From the NCBI RefSeq assembly GCF_000760295.1, contig NZ_JNBA01000002.1, positions 1 through 63,820 of the forward strand: a DNA stretch of 63,820 nucleotides, read 5' to 3'. The translations under genes were made by a program, and so were the position numbers. Within the stretch, counting starts at the first letter, position 1. Each line of letters opens with the position of its first letter. Below the pieces are notes generated by a model, which was given only the letters and a program-made list of their open reading frames with translations, had not been told where the DNA came from and did not search any database. Below are positions 44,158-53,610 of the stretch, one piece after another. Source of the stretch: Prochlorococcus sp. MIT 0701. Lineage in GTDB: Bacteria > Cyanobacteriota > Cyanobacteriia > PCC-6307 > Cyanobiaceae.

Positions 44158-45336
44158 TTAGGCCGCCATCTTTGTCGCCCCTAATAAGCCGCGGTAGAGC
44201 GTTTCCAGGTCATCGATGTTGCGGGTGATGGTGTATCGCTCCAGCACGCGCATACGGGCGCGGCGACCCAGTTCGGCTGTTAGTACGGGCTGATCGCGTA
44301 GCACCGGCAGCAGGGTGCGTAATTGGGTGGTGACACCCTGTGTGCTTAATACGATGCCCGCACCGCCATCCAACACTTCCCCATCAGCCCCGGCGTCAGT
44401 GGCCACGCAGGCTGTCCCTGTTGCCATGGCCTCTAGCAGTGCCAGAGACAGACCTTCTACCAGGCTTGGTAGTAGGAAGACTTCAGCGCATTGCAGTAGG
44501 GCCACCTTGGTATTGAGATCTGACTCATAGCCCCACCAGAGCACGTCGTTTTCTTTTGTTGGGGTTGAGTTGTTTTGCAGGGTCGAACGCAGAGGACCAT
44601 CGCCAACGATGACCAGTCGGCAGCCCTTGGTGTCCACAAGCCGCCAAGCGCGCAGAAGTGCCTCCACATTTTTTTCTGCTGCGATGCGTCCCATGTAGAG
44701 GAAAATTCGTTCATTCCCCAGACGTTCAAGCACCTCCTGCTGCATTGGGTTGGTGCATTGTGGACTTGTTGGTGCCCAACATTCAGGATCCACTCCGTTG
44801 GGGATCACGGCGAGTCGTTGTTCCTGTACTCCAAGTTTGGTAAGAACTTCAGCTTGCAGCTCGGAGAAGACGATCACCTTGTCATAGCGAGCCAGGGCAG
44901 GGGCGTAGAGCTGATACGTGAGCTGTTGTGTGCCAGCCGTGAGGTGGCGCATGCCGCTATCAAATGGTGGGTGGAAGGTTGCCACCAATGGCACACCGAT
45001 TTGCTCGCAGAGCTCTGGCAGCCGGAAGTCGAGGGGGGAAAGAGTGAGGCTGGCGTGAACGAGATCGGGTTGCAGTCTTTCTAATGATTCCCTGAGTTCT
45101 CGCTGCGCTCCTGGGAAGGGAATGGTGTAAACCTGTGACTTCACCAGGTAAGGCAGGCTCACTTCTGGGTCATTGGCCAACAGATCGCTCTCGCCGTTGC
45201 TAAGGCCGCCTGGATTGTCGAAGTGAATGAAACTGGTCTGATGGCCGCGTTGCCTTAGGGCCTCAGTCGTGTTGAGACCGTAGGTGACGTTGCCGCAAAA
45301 CGGTGTTTTTTTGCCTAGCCAGGCAATGTGAGCCAC
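44158..45336 (-). CDS. Glycosyltransferase, GT4 family
   Basis: This protein of about 392 aa has a GT-B fold. The N-terminus AHIAWLGKKTPFCGNVTYGL and the middle VIPNGVDPECWAPT fit GT4 enzymes. The nucleotide-sugar site is FLYMGRIAAEKN with the E-x7-E type motif in LPSLVEGLSLALLEAMATG. Donor and acceptor are unknown; cell-envelope or glycolipid sugar transfer is plausible. GTG 45336 gives M-A-H-I-A; a TTG at 45345 is also possible. The next upstream gene on this strand is an MFS transporter. Confidence 0.88.
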   Translation of the reverse strand: MAHIAWLGKKTPFCGNVTYGLNTTEALRQRGHQTSFIHFDNPGGLSNGESDLLANDPEVSLPYLVKSQVYTIPFPGAQRELRESLERLQPDLVHASLTLSPLDFRLPELCEQIGVPLVATFHPPFDSGMRHLTAGTQQLTYQLYAPALARYDKVIVFSELQAEVLTKLGVQEQRLAVIPNGVDPECWAPTSPQCTNPMQQEVLERLGNERIFLYMGRIAAEKNVEALLRAWRLVDTKGCRLVIVGDGPLRSTLQNNSTPTKENDVLWWGYESDLNTKVALLQCAEVFLLPSLVEGLSLALLEAMATGTACVATDAGADGEVLDGGAGIVLSTQGVTTQLRTLLPVLRDQPVLTAELGRRARMRVLERYTITRNIDDLETLYRGLLGATKMAA

Positions 45337-45366
45337 CTGCTGCAATCCTCCTGCCGAATGTGAAAG

Positions 45367-46782
45367 CTAGCAGCGCTGCCAAGGGCGTTCTAATAAAGCT
45401 GCTAATAGGGCAAGTGCAGCAAGCAACCACAGCACTGGTACTAGCCCATAGCTGCTGACCAGAGCGCCAGCCAGCACAAGAGGCAGACTCAACGTGATGT
45501 TGATGAGGTTGTTTTGTAGACCAAACACCTTGCCGCGCTGTGCTTCTGGCGTGTCTTCTTGAATGGTGGTCTGGGCTGGAATCGCTACAAGGGCTGCTCC
45601 CACGCCCAGCAAGCCGCATAGCAACAGAGTCGGTCCAAGAGAACCAAGGACCCCCCCCAGTAGCACAAGGGTGCAGGCGATTGTGCCCAGGCCGGTTGCG
45701 CACAAGTTGCGGCGGTTGAAGCGGTGGCCGGCCTGGGCCATCACCACAGCCCCCAGTGCCATCCCGATTCCACTCATCGCCAAGATCATGCCGAAACCAG
45801 TTGGCCCCAAACCTTTGATCGAACCTGCCAAGGTGATGGCCAGCACGTACATGGCGGCTAGCAGGCTATAGATCACAACAAGGTGGAGCATTGCCCCTCG
45901 AACAGCAGGCTGTTGACGAAGCACCTGCAGACCATCGCCGATTTCCTTCCAGACGCTTTCTGTGGAGTTGTCGCGGGGCTGCTCCTGCATGTGGATTGTG
46001 CTCAGGCTGATCGCTGCCATGCCGTAGCAGAAAGGTAGTAGCAAGAATTCCCCTCCATTCAGTCCTAGGGAGAGGAAGGCTTGTTTGAGTAGACGCAGAA
46101 TCGGATCACCCAGGGCAAAACCCACAATCGTGGCGCCCATGCTGGTTGCTTGATACAGGGAATTGGCAGCCAGGAGATGTTCCTTGGGCACCAGTTGAGG
46201 GATGGTTGCTTGCTCGGCTGGCGCGAAGAATTGAGTGAGAACTGACTCGAGAAAGGTCATCACTAGCAGTGCCCAGTAGCCCCAGCTGAGACCCAGCCAA
46301 TGGGGACCAGGCAGGAGACAAACTGGGGCCAAGAGCACAAGCAGAGCACGCAACGCGTTGGAGGCCACCATCACGCGACGTTTTGGCCAGCGATCAGCCC
46401 ATACACCCGCAACGGTTCCCAGCAGCATGGCTGGGATGGTGTTGGCTACATAAATTCCTGTTGCTAGCAGGGTGATTCTTTGGGCGCGGGTTTCGAAATC
46501 CATCCGAATCGCCGCCGCTACCTCGGCAAGGGCTTCGTTGCTTTGCCCATTACTGCTTACCCAGTACTGGGCAATCAGGTACACCATCAAAACGATGTAG
46601 AACTTGTCCGCCAGTTGGGAGAAGATCTGACCGATCCACAGCCGGCGAAATCCATCCAGCTTGATCACCGCTTGAAGCCCGCGGCGTCCTTCTGGATTAG
46701 AGCCGGTCGGTAGGGCCGGTTCGGGGCTGTTTAGAGTTGGACCGCTCAAGATGCTTGTGGTGCCGCGGTTATGATCGCCCAT
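45367..46782 (-). CDS. Major facilitator superfamily transporter
   Basis: This 471-aa inner-membrane protein has about 12 helices. The first membrane part (GFRRLWIGQIFSQLADKFYI) and the loop GVWADRWPKRRVMVASNALR are typical of the drug-efflux-like MFS branch. The cytosolic N-terminus of about 40 aa is polar. The substrate is unknown. Its 5' end overlaps the 3' end of recO by 14 bp. Confidence 0.88.
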   Translation of the reverse strand: MGDHNRGTTSILSGPTLNSPEPALPTGSNPEGRRGLQAVIKLDGFRRLWIGQIFSQLADKFYIVLMVYLIAQYWVSSNGQSNEALAEVAAAIRMDFETRAQRITLLATGIYVANTIPAMLLGTVAGVWADRWPKRRVMVASNALRALLVLLAPVCLLPGPHWLGLSWGYWALLVMTFLESVLTQFFAPAEQATIPQLVPKEHLLAANSLYQATSMGATIVGFALGDPILRLLKQAFLSLGLNGGEFLLLPFCYGMAAISLSTIHMQEQPRDNSTESVWKEIGDGLQVLRQQPAVRGAMLHLVVIYSLLAAMYVLAITLAGSIKGLGPTGFGMILAMSGIGMALGAVVMAQAGHRFNRRNLCATGLGTIACTLVLLGGVLGSLGPTLLLCGLLGVGAALVAIPAQTTIQEDTPEAQRGKVFGLQNNLINITLSLPLVLAGALVSSYGLVPVLWLLAALALLAALLERPWQRC

Positions 46783-47572
46783 CGTCTGAGCTGATGATTG
46801 CCTCGCGCAACATCCCTAGAGCGCGCATGTGGTGTGGCAGATGGGTGCGGATCCAGCACTCGACCACCGCGAGCAACCGCAGCCATACCTCTATAGGACC
46901 CATCAACTCGCCATCGCGTCGCATGGGCAGGGCAGGGCGAAGCAGCCGCTGCAATAGGGCTAGCTCTGAGGGATTCAGTTGAATTGCTGCGCCTGGTAGG
47001 GCGCCGATTGCAAAACCCTCTTCAGGCATCAAACTGCAGCGCCATTCCCATTGGCCCAGCGGTGGCTCCAGCGCTGTGCCGTTGCGACAGCATTCCTGTA
47101 CTGGCAGGCCATAGCCGCCTAGAGCAAGCAAATGCACGCAAGCTTGAACGCTGCAGGCCAGGGTGGTGTTTGGCTGCGCTGGATGGGCTTGGCTGAGGGC
47201 CTCGAGTCGTTCGAGATGCATCAGCAGTGTGTTGAGCAGGCCAGGGAGAGGATCGTTTCCGCCTACCAACATCAGGCTGAGTTCTGCAAGAGCCTGGGCA
47301 GCCGCCAGTGTTTCTAGCTGCTTCCCCACACTGTTAAAGCTGCGCAATACCTTGAGTTGCCGCACCCTTGATAGCCCCCTGCGTCCTCCGACTTGCAGCT
47401 CGAGCAAGCTGAGTGGCACTGCTGCCGCAAGGCTGCTGCGTGGTCGTCGCGCCCCAGGTACGGCAAGGCGGGTCACTCCTTCTTGATCGCTGAGCAGAGT
47501 GAGAAGTCGATCATGTTCACCCAGCGGTCCCACCTTCAAAGAGAGGCCGTTGAGGCGTCGTTCTCCACTCAC
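46769..47572 (-). CDS. recO: DNA repair protein RecO
   Basis: This protein of about 267 aa works in the RecFOR pathway, loading RecA on gapped DNA. The N-terminal OB fold has GLSLKVGPLGEHDRLLTLLS and VPGARRPRSSLAA; the rest is helical. No zinc-finger Cys set is evident. GTG 47572 overlaps the stop of deoC (GTGA), so it is coupled to it; the longer open frame to 47701 lies inside deoC and is not used. Confidence 0.9.
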   Translation of the reverse strand: MSGERRLNGLSLKVGPLGEHDRLLTLLSDQEGVTRLAVPGARRPRSSLAAAVPLSLLELQVGGRRGLSRVRQLKVLRSFNSVGKQLETLAAAQALAELSLMLVGGNDPLPGLLNTLLMHLERLEALSQAHPAQPNTTLACSVQACVHLLALGGYGLPVQECCRNGTALEPPLGQWEWRCSLMPEEGFAIGALPGAAIQLNPSELALLQRLLRPALPMRRDGELMGPIEVWLRLLAVVECWIRTHLPHHMRALGMLREAIISSDDGRS

Positions 47573-48255
47573 GTTTGGCCGCGGCGTAGTGCCTGCATAA
47601 GCGCTGGGCCTTGGCTGGTGCCAAGACGGGTTGCGCCAGCTTCCACCATGTCGAGGGCTTGCTCGAGAGTGTGTAACCCTCCGGCAGCTTTGATTCCGCA
47701 ACGACCTCGAGCCAGGTTTGAAAGCAGACGAACATCAGCTGCCGTTACTGCTGGGCCGAACCCATTACCACTTTGAAGCCCGCTGACGTCAGCATCGATT
47801 GCTGCGTCGACTGCCAGGCTGAGGATATCCGCCGGTAGGCGGGCCATGTTGAGGATGACGTGTACAGGCAGCCCTAGTGCACAGATCTCAGCGAGTTCTT
47901 CGGCAAAGAGTTCTGCTCGGCCGTGGCTGAGGGCCCAGAAATCTGGAACCACATCGAGCTCTTCAGCTCCATGATCGGCGGCCCATTCCGCTTCGGCTTG
48001 TTTGAGCGTGCTTGGTATGGCACCGAAGGGAAAAGCGATCACGGCAATCAGCCGCGTTGGACTTGGAGGACCGAGTCGTTCGCGAGCCGCCTGCAGGCGA
48101 TTGAGGTTGGTGCATAAACCTGAAAAGCCGAAGTGGCGTGCTGCATCACAGGCCTGCTGCAGGACCTCTTGATCAATGTGGGGATCGAGCAGTGCCTGAT
48201 TGATCAGTGGTGCTAGATCCGGTAATTCACGCTGCTGGGAGGGTCCAGGCATCAA
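47569..48255 (-). CDS. deoC: Deoxyribose-phosphate aldolase
   Basis: This 228-aa class I aldolase cleaves 2-deoxyribose-5-phosphate to acetaldehyde and glyceraldehyde-3-phosphate in nucleoside salvage. Visible blocks are FSGLCTNLNRLQAAR, IAVIAFPFGAIPSTLK, GAEELDVVPDFWAL, the Schiff-base region GLQSGNGFGPA and RCGIKAAGGLHTLEQAL with the second Lys. In the usual signature, the Lys precedes T/S-S-T-G-F; here SGLQSGNGF lacks that Lys, so activity is not certain. It is coupled to recO downstream. Confidence 0.85.
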   Translation of the reverse strand: MMPGPSQQRELPDLAPLINQALLDPHIDQEVLQQACDAARHFGFSGLCTNLNRLQAARERLGPPSPTRLIAVIAFPFGAIPSTLKQAEAEWAADHGAEELDVVPDFWALSHGRAELFAEELAEICALGLPVHVILNMARLPADILSLAVDAAIDADVSGLQSGNGFGPAVTAADVRLLSNLARGRCGIKAAGGLHTLEQALDMVEAGATRLGTSQGPALMQALRRGQT

Positions 48256-48266
48256 GATTGCCAGGC

Positions 48267-48854
48267 TTAATCTCGAGCCTGTATGACCCCGTAGCCGCCA
48301 TGGTTACGTCGGTAGATCACCTGCAATTGGCCGCTTTCTTGTTCGCGGAACAGGTAGAAGTCGTGGTCGATCAGGTCTAATTGATGCCTGGCTTGTTCGA
48401 CGGTCATTGGCGGCATGGCGAAGTATTTGCGCCTAACGCCTGGGCTGGGGAGGTGGGCCTCCTTGCCGTCGAGTAGTGAACCGTCGATAGGTGCTTCATC
48501 GATCACCGCTTCGGTGGTTGGCGTTGAAGAGGCTCGATGCCCGGGGCTGTGATGGTGATCGCTGTGGCGTTCCTTGTAGCGGCGTAGCTGACGGCAGAGC
48601 TTGCTGGCTACCAGATCAATGCTGGCGTAAAGGTTTTCACTGCGTTCTTGAGCGCGGATCACGGTGCCGTTAGCAAAAACGGTGACCTCGGCAGTCTGTT
48701 GAGGCACGCTCGGGTTCCGGGCGACTGAAAGGTGCACATCAGCTTCCTTCACCATGTCTTCAAAGTGTTGAATCGCCCGCTCCAGTTTTGATTGTGTGTA
48801 TTCGCGTAGGGCAGGTGTTAGTTCAAGATTGCGTCCATGGATCAGCAGCTTCAT
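48267..48854 (-). CDS. hpf: Ribosome hibernation promoting factor, long form (LrtA)
   Basis: This 195-aa protein dimerises 70S ribosomes into inactive 100S particles in the dark or in stationary phase; cyanobacterial LrtA is light-repressed. The N-terminal domain has [20 protein letters not shown] and [21 protein letters not shown] linker of about 40 aa follows, and then the long-form C-terminal domain with [20 protein letters not shown] and [20 protein letters not shown]. It is divergent from lipB with overlapping 5' ends. Confidence 0.95.
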   Translation of the reverse strand: MKLLIHGRNLELTPALREYTQSKLERAIQHFEDMVKEADVHLSVARNPSVPQQTAEVTVFANGTVIRAQERSENLYASIDLVASKLCRQLRRYKERHSDHHHSPGHRASSTPTTEAVIDEAPIDGSLLDGKEAHLPSPGVRRKYFAMPPMTVEQARHQLDLIDHDFYLFREQESGQLQVIYRRNHGGYGVIQARD

Positions 48855-49598
48855 GGCATCCCTCCGGTGCCGATTGATATCGGCAAGTTAGGTACTACCT
48901 CTACATCGGCACCATCCCGATCTGCTTTTCTTTTTGAGTGCACTGAGCCAGTGCCCTTCGAGATAGCTTGGATTTGGCAGCAGCATTGGCAGCAACACTT
49001 GTTTGCTAAACCCGTTGCCCCGCAGGCGGTTTGGCTGTTGCAGCATCAGTCTTGCTACACCCTCGGTCGCGGTGCAAGCGAGGCCAATCTGCTCTTTGAT
49101 ACCAACAATCCGCCGGCTGCGTTGCATCGCATTGATCGTGGTGGTGAGGTGACTCACCATTTACCTGGGCAGTTGGTGGCCTATCCGGTGTTGGATCTTC
49201 GGCGCCATCAAACTGATCTGCATTGGTATTTGCGTCAGCTTGAGCAGGTATTGATTGATGTTTTGGCTGTTTTGGGATTGGCCGGTGAGCGCTTGCACGG
49301 GCTCACCGGGCTATGGCTGGAAGGTCGCAAGGTGGCTGCGATTGGTGTGGGGTGTCGTCGCTGGATTACTCAACATGGATTGGCTCTCAACGTGGATTGT
49401 GATCTTGAGGGTTTTTCCGCTGTTGTCCCCTGCGGCCTGGTGGGTCATCCGGTGGGTCGGCTGAATCAATGGATCCCAGGGCTCACGGTGGCAGAGGTGC
49501 AGCCTCTGATGCGTCAGAGCCTGAGTGACCGTTTTGGGTTGGTTTGGCAGATCCCAGAATCTCTGGCCAAGCCAGGGGCATCTGCGTCCGATGATTAG
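48837..49598 (+). CDS. lipB: Octanoyl-(ACP)-protein transferase
   Basis: This protein of up to 253 aa moves octanoate from ACP to lipoyl domains, so it serves the nearby pdhC product. Motifs are [55 protein letters not shown] with the conserved Lys and [14 protein letters not shown] with the catalytic Cys. ATG 48837 would overlap the hpf start by 18 bp; GTG 48867 is an equally good start because the first residues are not conserved. Confidence 0.92.
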   Translation: MDQQLHGIPPVPIDIGKLGTTSTSAPSRSAFLFECTEPVPFEIAWIWQQHWQQHLFAKPVAPQAVWLLQHQSCYTLGRGASEANLLFDTNNPPAALHRIDRGGEVTHHLPGQLVAYPVLDLRRHQTDLHWYLRQLEQVLIDVLAVLGLAGERLHGLTGLWLEGRKVAAIGVGCRRWITQHGLALNVDCDLEGFSAVVPCGLVGHPVGRLNQWIPGLTVAEVQPLMRQSLSDRFGLVWQIPESLAKPGASASDD

Positions 49599-49624
49599 CG
49601 TTGTTATCCCTGCTCGCATTGAAG

Positions 49625-51619
49625 ATGACAGATGTGGTAGCAGCAGGCAGCAGGGTGAAAGACGACAACAATGAGGGTTCTCTAGCTAAGGCGATTTGGC
49701 GCCCTTCTCGACAGGAAGAAGATGCATTGGCGCATCAGGGTCATGTTGCCAAGATGGGCCGCGTTGATCAGATCTGGCCTTGGTTGGCGCAGAAGCATGG
49801 CCAGATCCTGGCAGTTGATGCTCCTCACGCGACTCATCCTGAACGCTTTCGCTATAGCGAGCTTGCTGAGCAGATCGCCTTAGCCGCGGCTGCGTTCAGC
49901 CATCTCGGCATCGGCGCTGGAGATGTGGTGGCGTTTTTTGCTGAAAACAGCCCCCGCTGGTTGATTGCGGATCAGGGTTTGATGCGCACTGGTGCTGCTA
50001 ATGCGGTGCGAGGAGCGACTGCTCCACTGGAAGAGTTGCGTTACATCCTCGCGGATTCAAGTGCTATTGCCCTGGTGGTACAGAGCGCCGAGTTGTGGCA
50101 CAAGCTTGCTCTTACCGATGAGCAACGTAGGCGCTTGCGCTTGGTTTTACAGCTTGAAGGTGAGCCGGCCGATGGCGTGCTGGGGTGGCAGGCACTGCTT
50201 GCGGCAGGAGCGGGGCAGCCTGCACCGGATCCGTTGAAGGATCGCGATTCCGGCTCAGCGGCAACTGTGACGGCCACGATTCTCTACACCTCTGGAACAA
50301 CAGGGCAGCCAAAGGGTGTGCCCCTTAGCCACGCCAACCTTCTCCATCAGATGAGGTGTTTGGCTTGTGTGGCTTTCCCCTCACCGGGTGCACCGGTGTT
50401 GAGTGTGTTGCCGATTTGGCATGCCTACGAACGCAGCGCGGAGTATTACTTCTTTTCGTGTGCATGTACTCAGAGCTACACCACGATCAAGCAATTGAAG
50501 CGGGATCTGCCGCGGGTCAGACCGATCGTGATGGCGACGGTGCCGCGGCTTTGGGAGGCGATTCAGGCGGGCTTTGATGAAGCGGTGAAGGGTATGCCAA
50601 CTGGTCGGCAACGCTTGCTGCGGGTGGCCCTCGCCAACAGTGGTTCGCAACGAAAGGCTTGGCGTAGGTCTCGTAACCTGCTTCTTGAGCCGGTGCCGTT
50701 GACCAGCCGCACGCTGGCTTTGTTGGAGGCAACGCTGCGTTGGCCTTTGCATGGTCTGGCGGCCGCTTTGCTCTGGCCAAAGGTGTTGAATCAGCTCTGT
50801 GGGGGGCAGCTACGTTTCCCCATTAATGGTGGTGGAGCGATTGCACCACATGTGGATGCCTTCTTTGAGGCGGTCGGGGTGGAGCTGCTGGTGGGCTACG
50901 GCCTCACTGAGACAAGCCCAGTCGTCAGTTGCCGAAGGCCTTGGCGCAACATTCGTGGCAGTTCTGGGCCACCTCTGCCTGATACTGAGTTTCGGATCGT
51001 TGACCCTGAAAGCGGCGCGGCCTTGATGTTCCGTCAACGTGGCCGTGTGTTGGTGCGGGGTCCTCAAGTGATGGCTGGTTACTTGAGGAAACCAGAGGCG
51101 ACAGCCAAGGTGCTTGATGGGCAGGGGTGGTTCGATACCGGTGATCTGGGAATGCTGTTGCCCGATGGCTCCTTGGTTCTGACTGGTCGCGCTAAAGACA
51201 CGATCGTGCTCAGCAGTGGCGAGAACATCGAGCCTGGTCCGCTGGAGGCGGCATTGGTTGCGAGTCCACTGTTGGAACAGGTGATGCTTGTGGGCCAGGA
51301 CGAGCGGCAGCTTGCTGCACTGGTGGTGCCTAGGGAGGAGGAAATGCTGGCTTGGGCAGAGGATCAGGGATTATCTATGCAGACCGGCTTGAGTGGATCT
51401 CCTGGGGATGAGGGGTTGCGGCGCTTGCTGCGCGGCGAACTCAATCGATTGCTGGCTCAGCGCTCAGGGTCTCGGATGGATGAACGGTTGGCGGGTGTCG
51501 CCCTGGTCGAGGCGTTCACGATCGAGAACGGTTTGCTGACTCAGACTCTCAAGCAGCGGCGCGATCGGATCACGCTCCGAGATGGGGCATTGATTGCGGC
51601 CCTTTATGGTCGCTGTTGA
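49625..51619 (+). CDS. aas: AMP-forming long-chain acyl-activating enzyme
   Basis: This protein of about 664 aa activates fatty acids with ATP; in cyanobacteria it is usually the acyl-ACP synthetase that recycles free fatty acids. Motifs are ILYTSGTTGQPKGVPLSHAN (AMP loop), LPIWHAYERSAEYYF, GYGLTETSPVV and GWFDTGDLGMLLPDGSLVL, and LTGRAKDTIVLSSGENIEP. ATG 49625 is preferred over a frame start at 49601. The acceptor (ACP or CoA) is inferred from the lineage. Confidence 0.88.
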   Translation: MTDVVAAGSRVKDDNNEGSLAKAIWRPSRQEEDALAHQGHVAKMGRVDQIWPWLAQKHGQILAVDAPHATHPERFRYSELAEQIALAAAAFSHLGIGAGDVVAFFAENSPRWLIADQGLMRTGAANAVRGATAPLEELRYILADSSAIALVVQSAELWHKLALTDEQRRRLRLVLQLEGEPADGVLGWQALLAAGAGQPAPDPLKDRDSGSAATVTATILYTSGTTGQPKGVPLSHANLLHQMRCLACVAFPSPGAPVLSVLPIWHAYERSAEYYFFSCACTQSYTTIKQLKRDLPRVRPIVMATVPRLWEAIQAGFDEAVKGMPTGRQRLLRVALANSGSQRKAWRRSRNLLLEPVPLTSRTLALLEATLRWPLHGLAAALLWPKVLNQLCGGQLRFPINGGGAIAPHVDAFFEAVGVELLVGYGLTETSPVVSCRRPWRNIRGSSGPPLPDTEFRIVDPESGAALMFRQRGRVLVRGPQVMAGYLRKPEATAKVLDGQGWFDTGDLGMLLPDGSLVLTGRAKDTIVLSSGENIEPGPLEAALVASPLLEQVMLVGQDERQLAALVVPREEEMLAWAEDQGLSMQTGLSGSPGDEGLRRLLRGELNRLLAQRSGSRMDERLAGVALVEAFTIENGLLTQTLKQRRDRITLRDGALIAALYGRC

Positions 51620-51688
51620 TTTCGTTTTCAGCCGGCAGTTGACCTCATGGTCACAGGCTGAGACCCTTAGCCATTACTCATCACTTTC

Positions 51689-52132
51689 ATGTCCGAAGGC
51701 ACGACCCTGTCGATTAAGCGCTCGATTACTGTGCGCGCGGTGGTTACACCAGACTGGAAGGAGGAGGCTGAGCGTGAGCTCAGCAACGCCATTGCAACCA
51801 CCGATCAACAGTTGGCCCAGTTGGAGCAGGAAGGTCAGCAGGTGGTTGATGAGGTCCGTCGCCAGAGTGCCAATCCCCTCGACCCTCGTGTGCAGGAGCA
51901 GGTTGCACAAGTGCAGCAACAGGTGGCTGGCAAGCGCAGTGAACTGGAAGAACAGAAGCGAAACTTGCTTCAGCAGCAGGCGCAGGTGCGCGAACTAGAG
52001 ATGGAGCAGATTGTTGAGCAGGGCCAGATTGAAAGCTTTTGTGACCTGAGTGTGGGCGACAACCTCGTGAAGAAGATGCAGGTGTCTGTGGTTGTACGCG
52101 ATGGTGTCGTGCAAGCGATCGAGGAGGTTTGA
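51689..52132 (+). CDS. YlqD-like coiled-coil protein
   Basis: This 147-aa protein starts LSIKRSITVRAVVTPDWKEE, then forms a long coiled coil rich in Gln, Glu and Val (about residues 30-115). It ends with SVGDNLVKKMQVSVVVRDGV. The layout resembles the YlqD family of unknown function. It is cytosolic by appearance, sits 70 bp after the acyl-activating gene and is upstream of pdhC. Confidence 0.7.
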   Translation: MSEGTTLSIKRSITVRAVVTPDWKEEAERELSNAIATTDQQLAQLEQEGQQVVDEVRRQSANPLDPRVQEQVAQVQQQVAGKRSELEEQKRNLLQQQAQVRELEMEQIVEQGQIESFCDLSVGDNLVKKMQVSVVVRDGVVQAIEEV

Positions 52133-52200
52133 TCTTGTAGGCCTTCTGATCGATTAAATGGTCTTTTAAATTTCCTTAGTCAGCCCATCTGGAGTCGGTT

Positions 52201-53541
52201 TTGGCGACACACGACATTTTTATGCCTGCTCTGAGCTCCACGATGACGGAGGGCAAGATCATTGAGTGGCTTAAGCAACCTGGCGACAAGGTTGGACGTG
52301 GTGAGTCGGTGCTTGTGGTGGAGTCAGATAAGGCGGATATGGATGTGGAGTCATTTCAGGATGGCTACTTGGCTGCGGTATTGATGCCTGCTGGTCGTTC
52401 GGCTCCAGTTGGCGAAACGATTGGTTTAATTGTTGAAACTGAGGCCGAAATCGCGGCTGTTCAGGCCAAGGCTCCTGCAGCGCCAGCGTCTGTTTCTGCG
52501 GCGTCAGCAGTTGCGGATGATCCGGCGCCAGTCCCAGCCCCAGTAGTGCCACCAGCGCCAGTCGCGGCGAAGGCTGCTGCTGCTGTCCCGTCGCCGACTG
52601 CCCGCGTGGCTGCGGAGAGCAATGGGCGCATTGTTGCTTCACCGCGAGCGAAAAAACTTGCTGCGCAGATGGGTGTGGATCTGGCCAAGTTGAGGGGCAG
52701 TGGCCCCCATGGCCGTATCCAGGCTGAAGACGTGCAGCTGGCTGCAGGTCAGCCGATCAGTGTTCCACAGGTTGCTGAAGGAAACGCTTCTTTCGCAACG
52801 GCGCATGCAACTTCTGCAGGCGTTGCTCATGCAGTGTCATCTCCTGCAGGTCAGAGCTTTGGGGCCCCGGGAGAAACCGCAGCCTTCAACAACCTTCAAC
52901 AGGCAGTTAACCGCAATATGGAGGCCAGTTTGGCCTTTCCCTGCTTCAGGGTTGGCTACACGATCACGACTGATCAGTTGGATGCTTTTTACAAGCAGGT
53001 GAAGCCTAAGGGCGTCACGATGACAGCCCTTCTGGCCAAAGCCGTGGCCTTGACTTTGGCGCGTCATCCACAGGTGAATGCTGCCTACAGCACCGCTGGG
53101 ATGGTGTATCCAGAGCAGGTGAATGTTGCTGTTGCAGTGGCGATGGACGACGGCGGTCTGATTACACCGGTTTTGCAGAATGCTGATCGCACTGATCTTT
53201 ATGAGATGTCGCGGCAGTGGGCCGATCTTGTGAAACGTTCACGCAGCAAGCAGCTGCAACCCGAGGAATACAGCACTGGTACTTTCACACTCTCCAATCT
53301 GGGTATGTTTGGTGTGGATCGCTTTGATGCAATCTTGCCCCCTGGCACTGGCGCAATTTTGGCGGTAGCTGCATCGCGGCCTTCTGTGGTAGCAGGAAAG
53401 GATGGCTCGATTGCGGTCAAGCGCCAGATGCAGGTCAACCTCACTGCCGACCATCGCGTGATCTATGGTGCCCATGGGGCCGCCTTCCTCAAGGATCTGG
53501 CAGAGCTGATTGAGACGCGGGTAGAGAGTTTGGCGCTCTGA
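52201..53541 (+). CDS. pdhC: Pyruvate dehydrogenase E2, dihydrolipoamide acetyltransferase
   Basis: This 446-aa core subunit of the pyruvate dehydrogenase complex makes acetyl-CoA. The lipoyl domain carries the modified Lys in VESDKADMDVESFQDG. An Ala/Pro/Val-rich linker follows (about 85-140), then the E3-binding domain ASPRAKKLAAQMGVDLAKLR and the catalytic domain ending NLTADHRVIYGAHGAAFLKD. The usual D-G-A of the active-site block is G-A-H-G-A here, as I recall for cyanobacterial forms. The start is TTG 52201. A strong terminator follows. Confidence 0.95.
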   Translation: MATHDIFMPALSSTMTEGKIIEWLKQPGDKVGRGESVLVVESDKADMDVESFQDGYLAAVLMPAGRSAPVGETIGLIVETEAEIAAVQAKAPAAPASVSAASAVADDPAPVPAPVVPPAPVAAKAAAAVPSPTARVAAESNGRIVASPRAKKLAAQMGVDLAKLRGSGPHGRIQAEDVQLAAGQPISVPQVAEGNASFATAHATSAGVAHAVSSPAGQSFGAPGETAAFNNLQQAVNRNMEASLAFPCFRVGYTITTDQLDAFYKQVKPKGVTMTALLAKAVALTLARHPQVNAAYSTAGMVYPEQVNVAVAVAMDDGGLITPVLQNADRTDLYEMSRQWADLVKRSRSKQLQPEEYSTGTFTLSNLGMFGVDRFDAILPPGTGAILAVAASRPSVVAGKDGSIAVKRQMQVNLTADHRVIYGAHGAAFLKDLAELIETRVESLAL

Positions 53542-53573
53542 AGAGGATTCAGATCCAGGTTTGACAATCTTTT

Positions 53574-53610
53574 GCCGCTCGCCAAAAAGTGATGGCGAGC
53601 GGCCTTGATT
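53574..53610. terminator. Terminator between convergent pdhC and the NHL-repeat gene
   Basis: A perfect 10-bp GC-rich stem (GCCGCTCGCC / GGCGAGCGGC) with a 10-nt loop lies 32 bp after the pdhC stop. It is followed by a T-rich stretch on the plus strand and a short T/A run on the other side, so it may serve both convergent genes. Confidence 0.85.
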
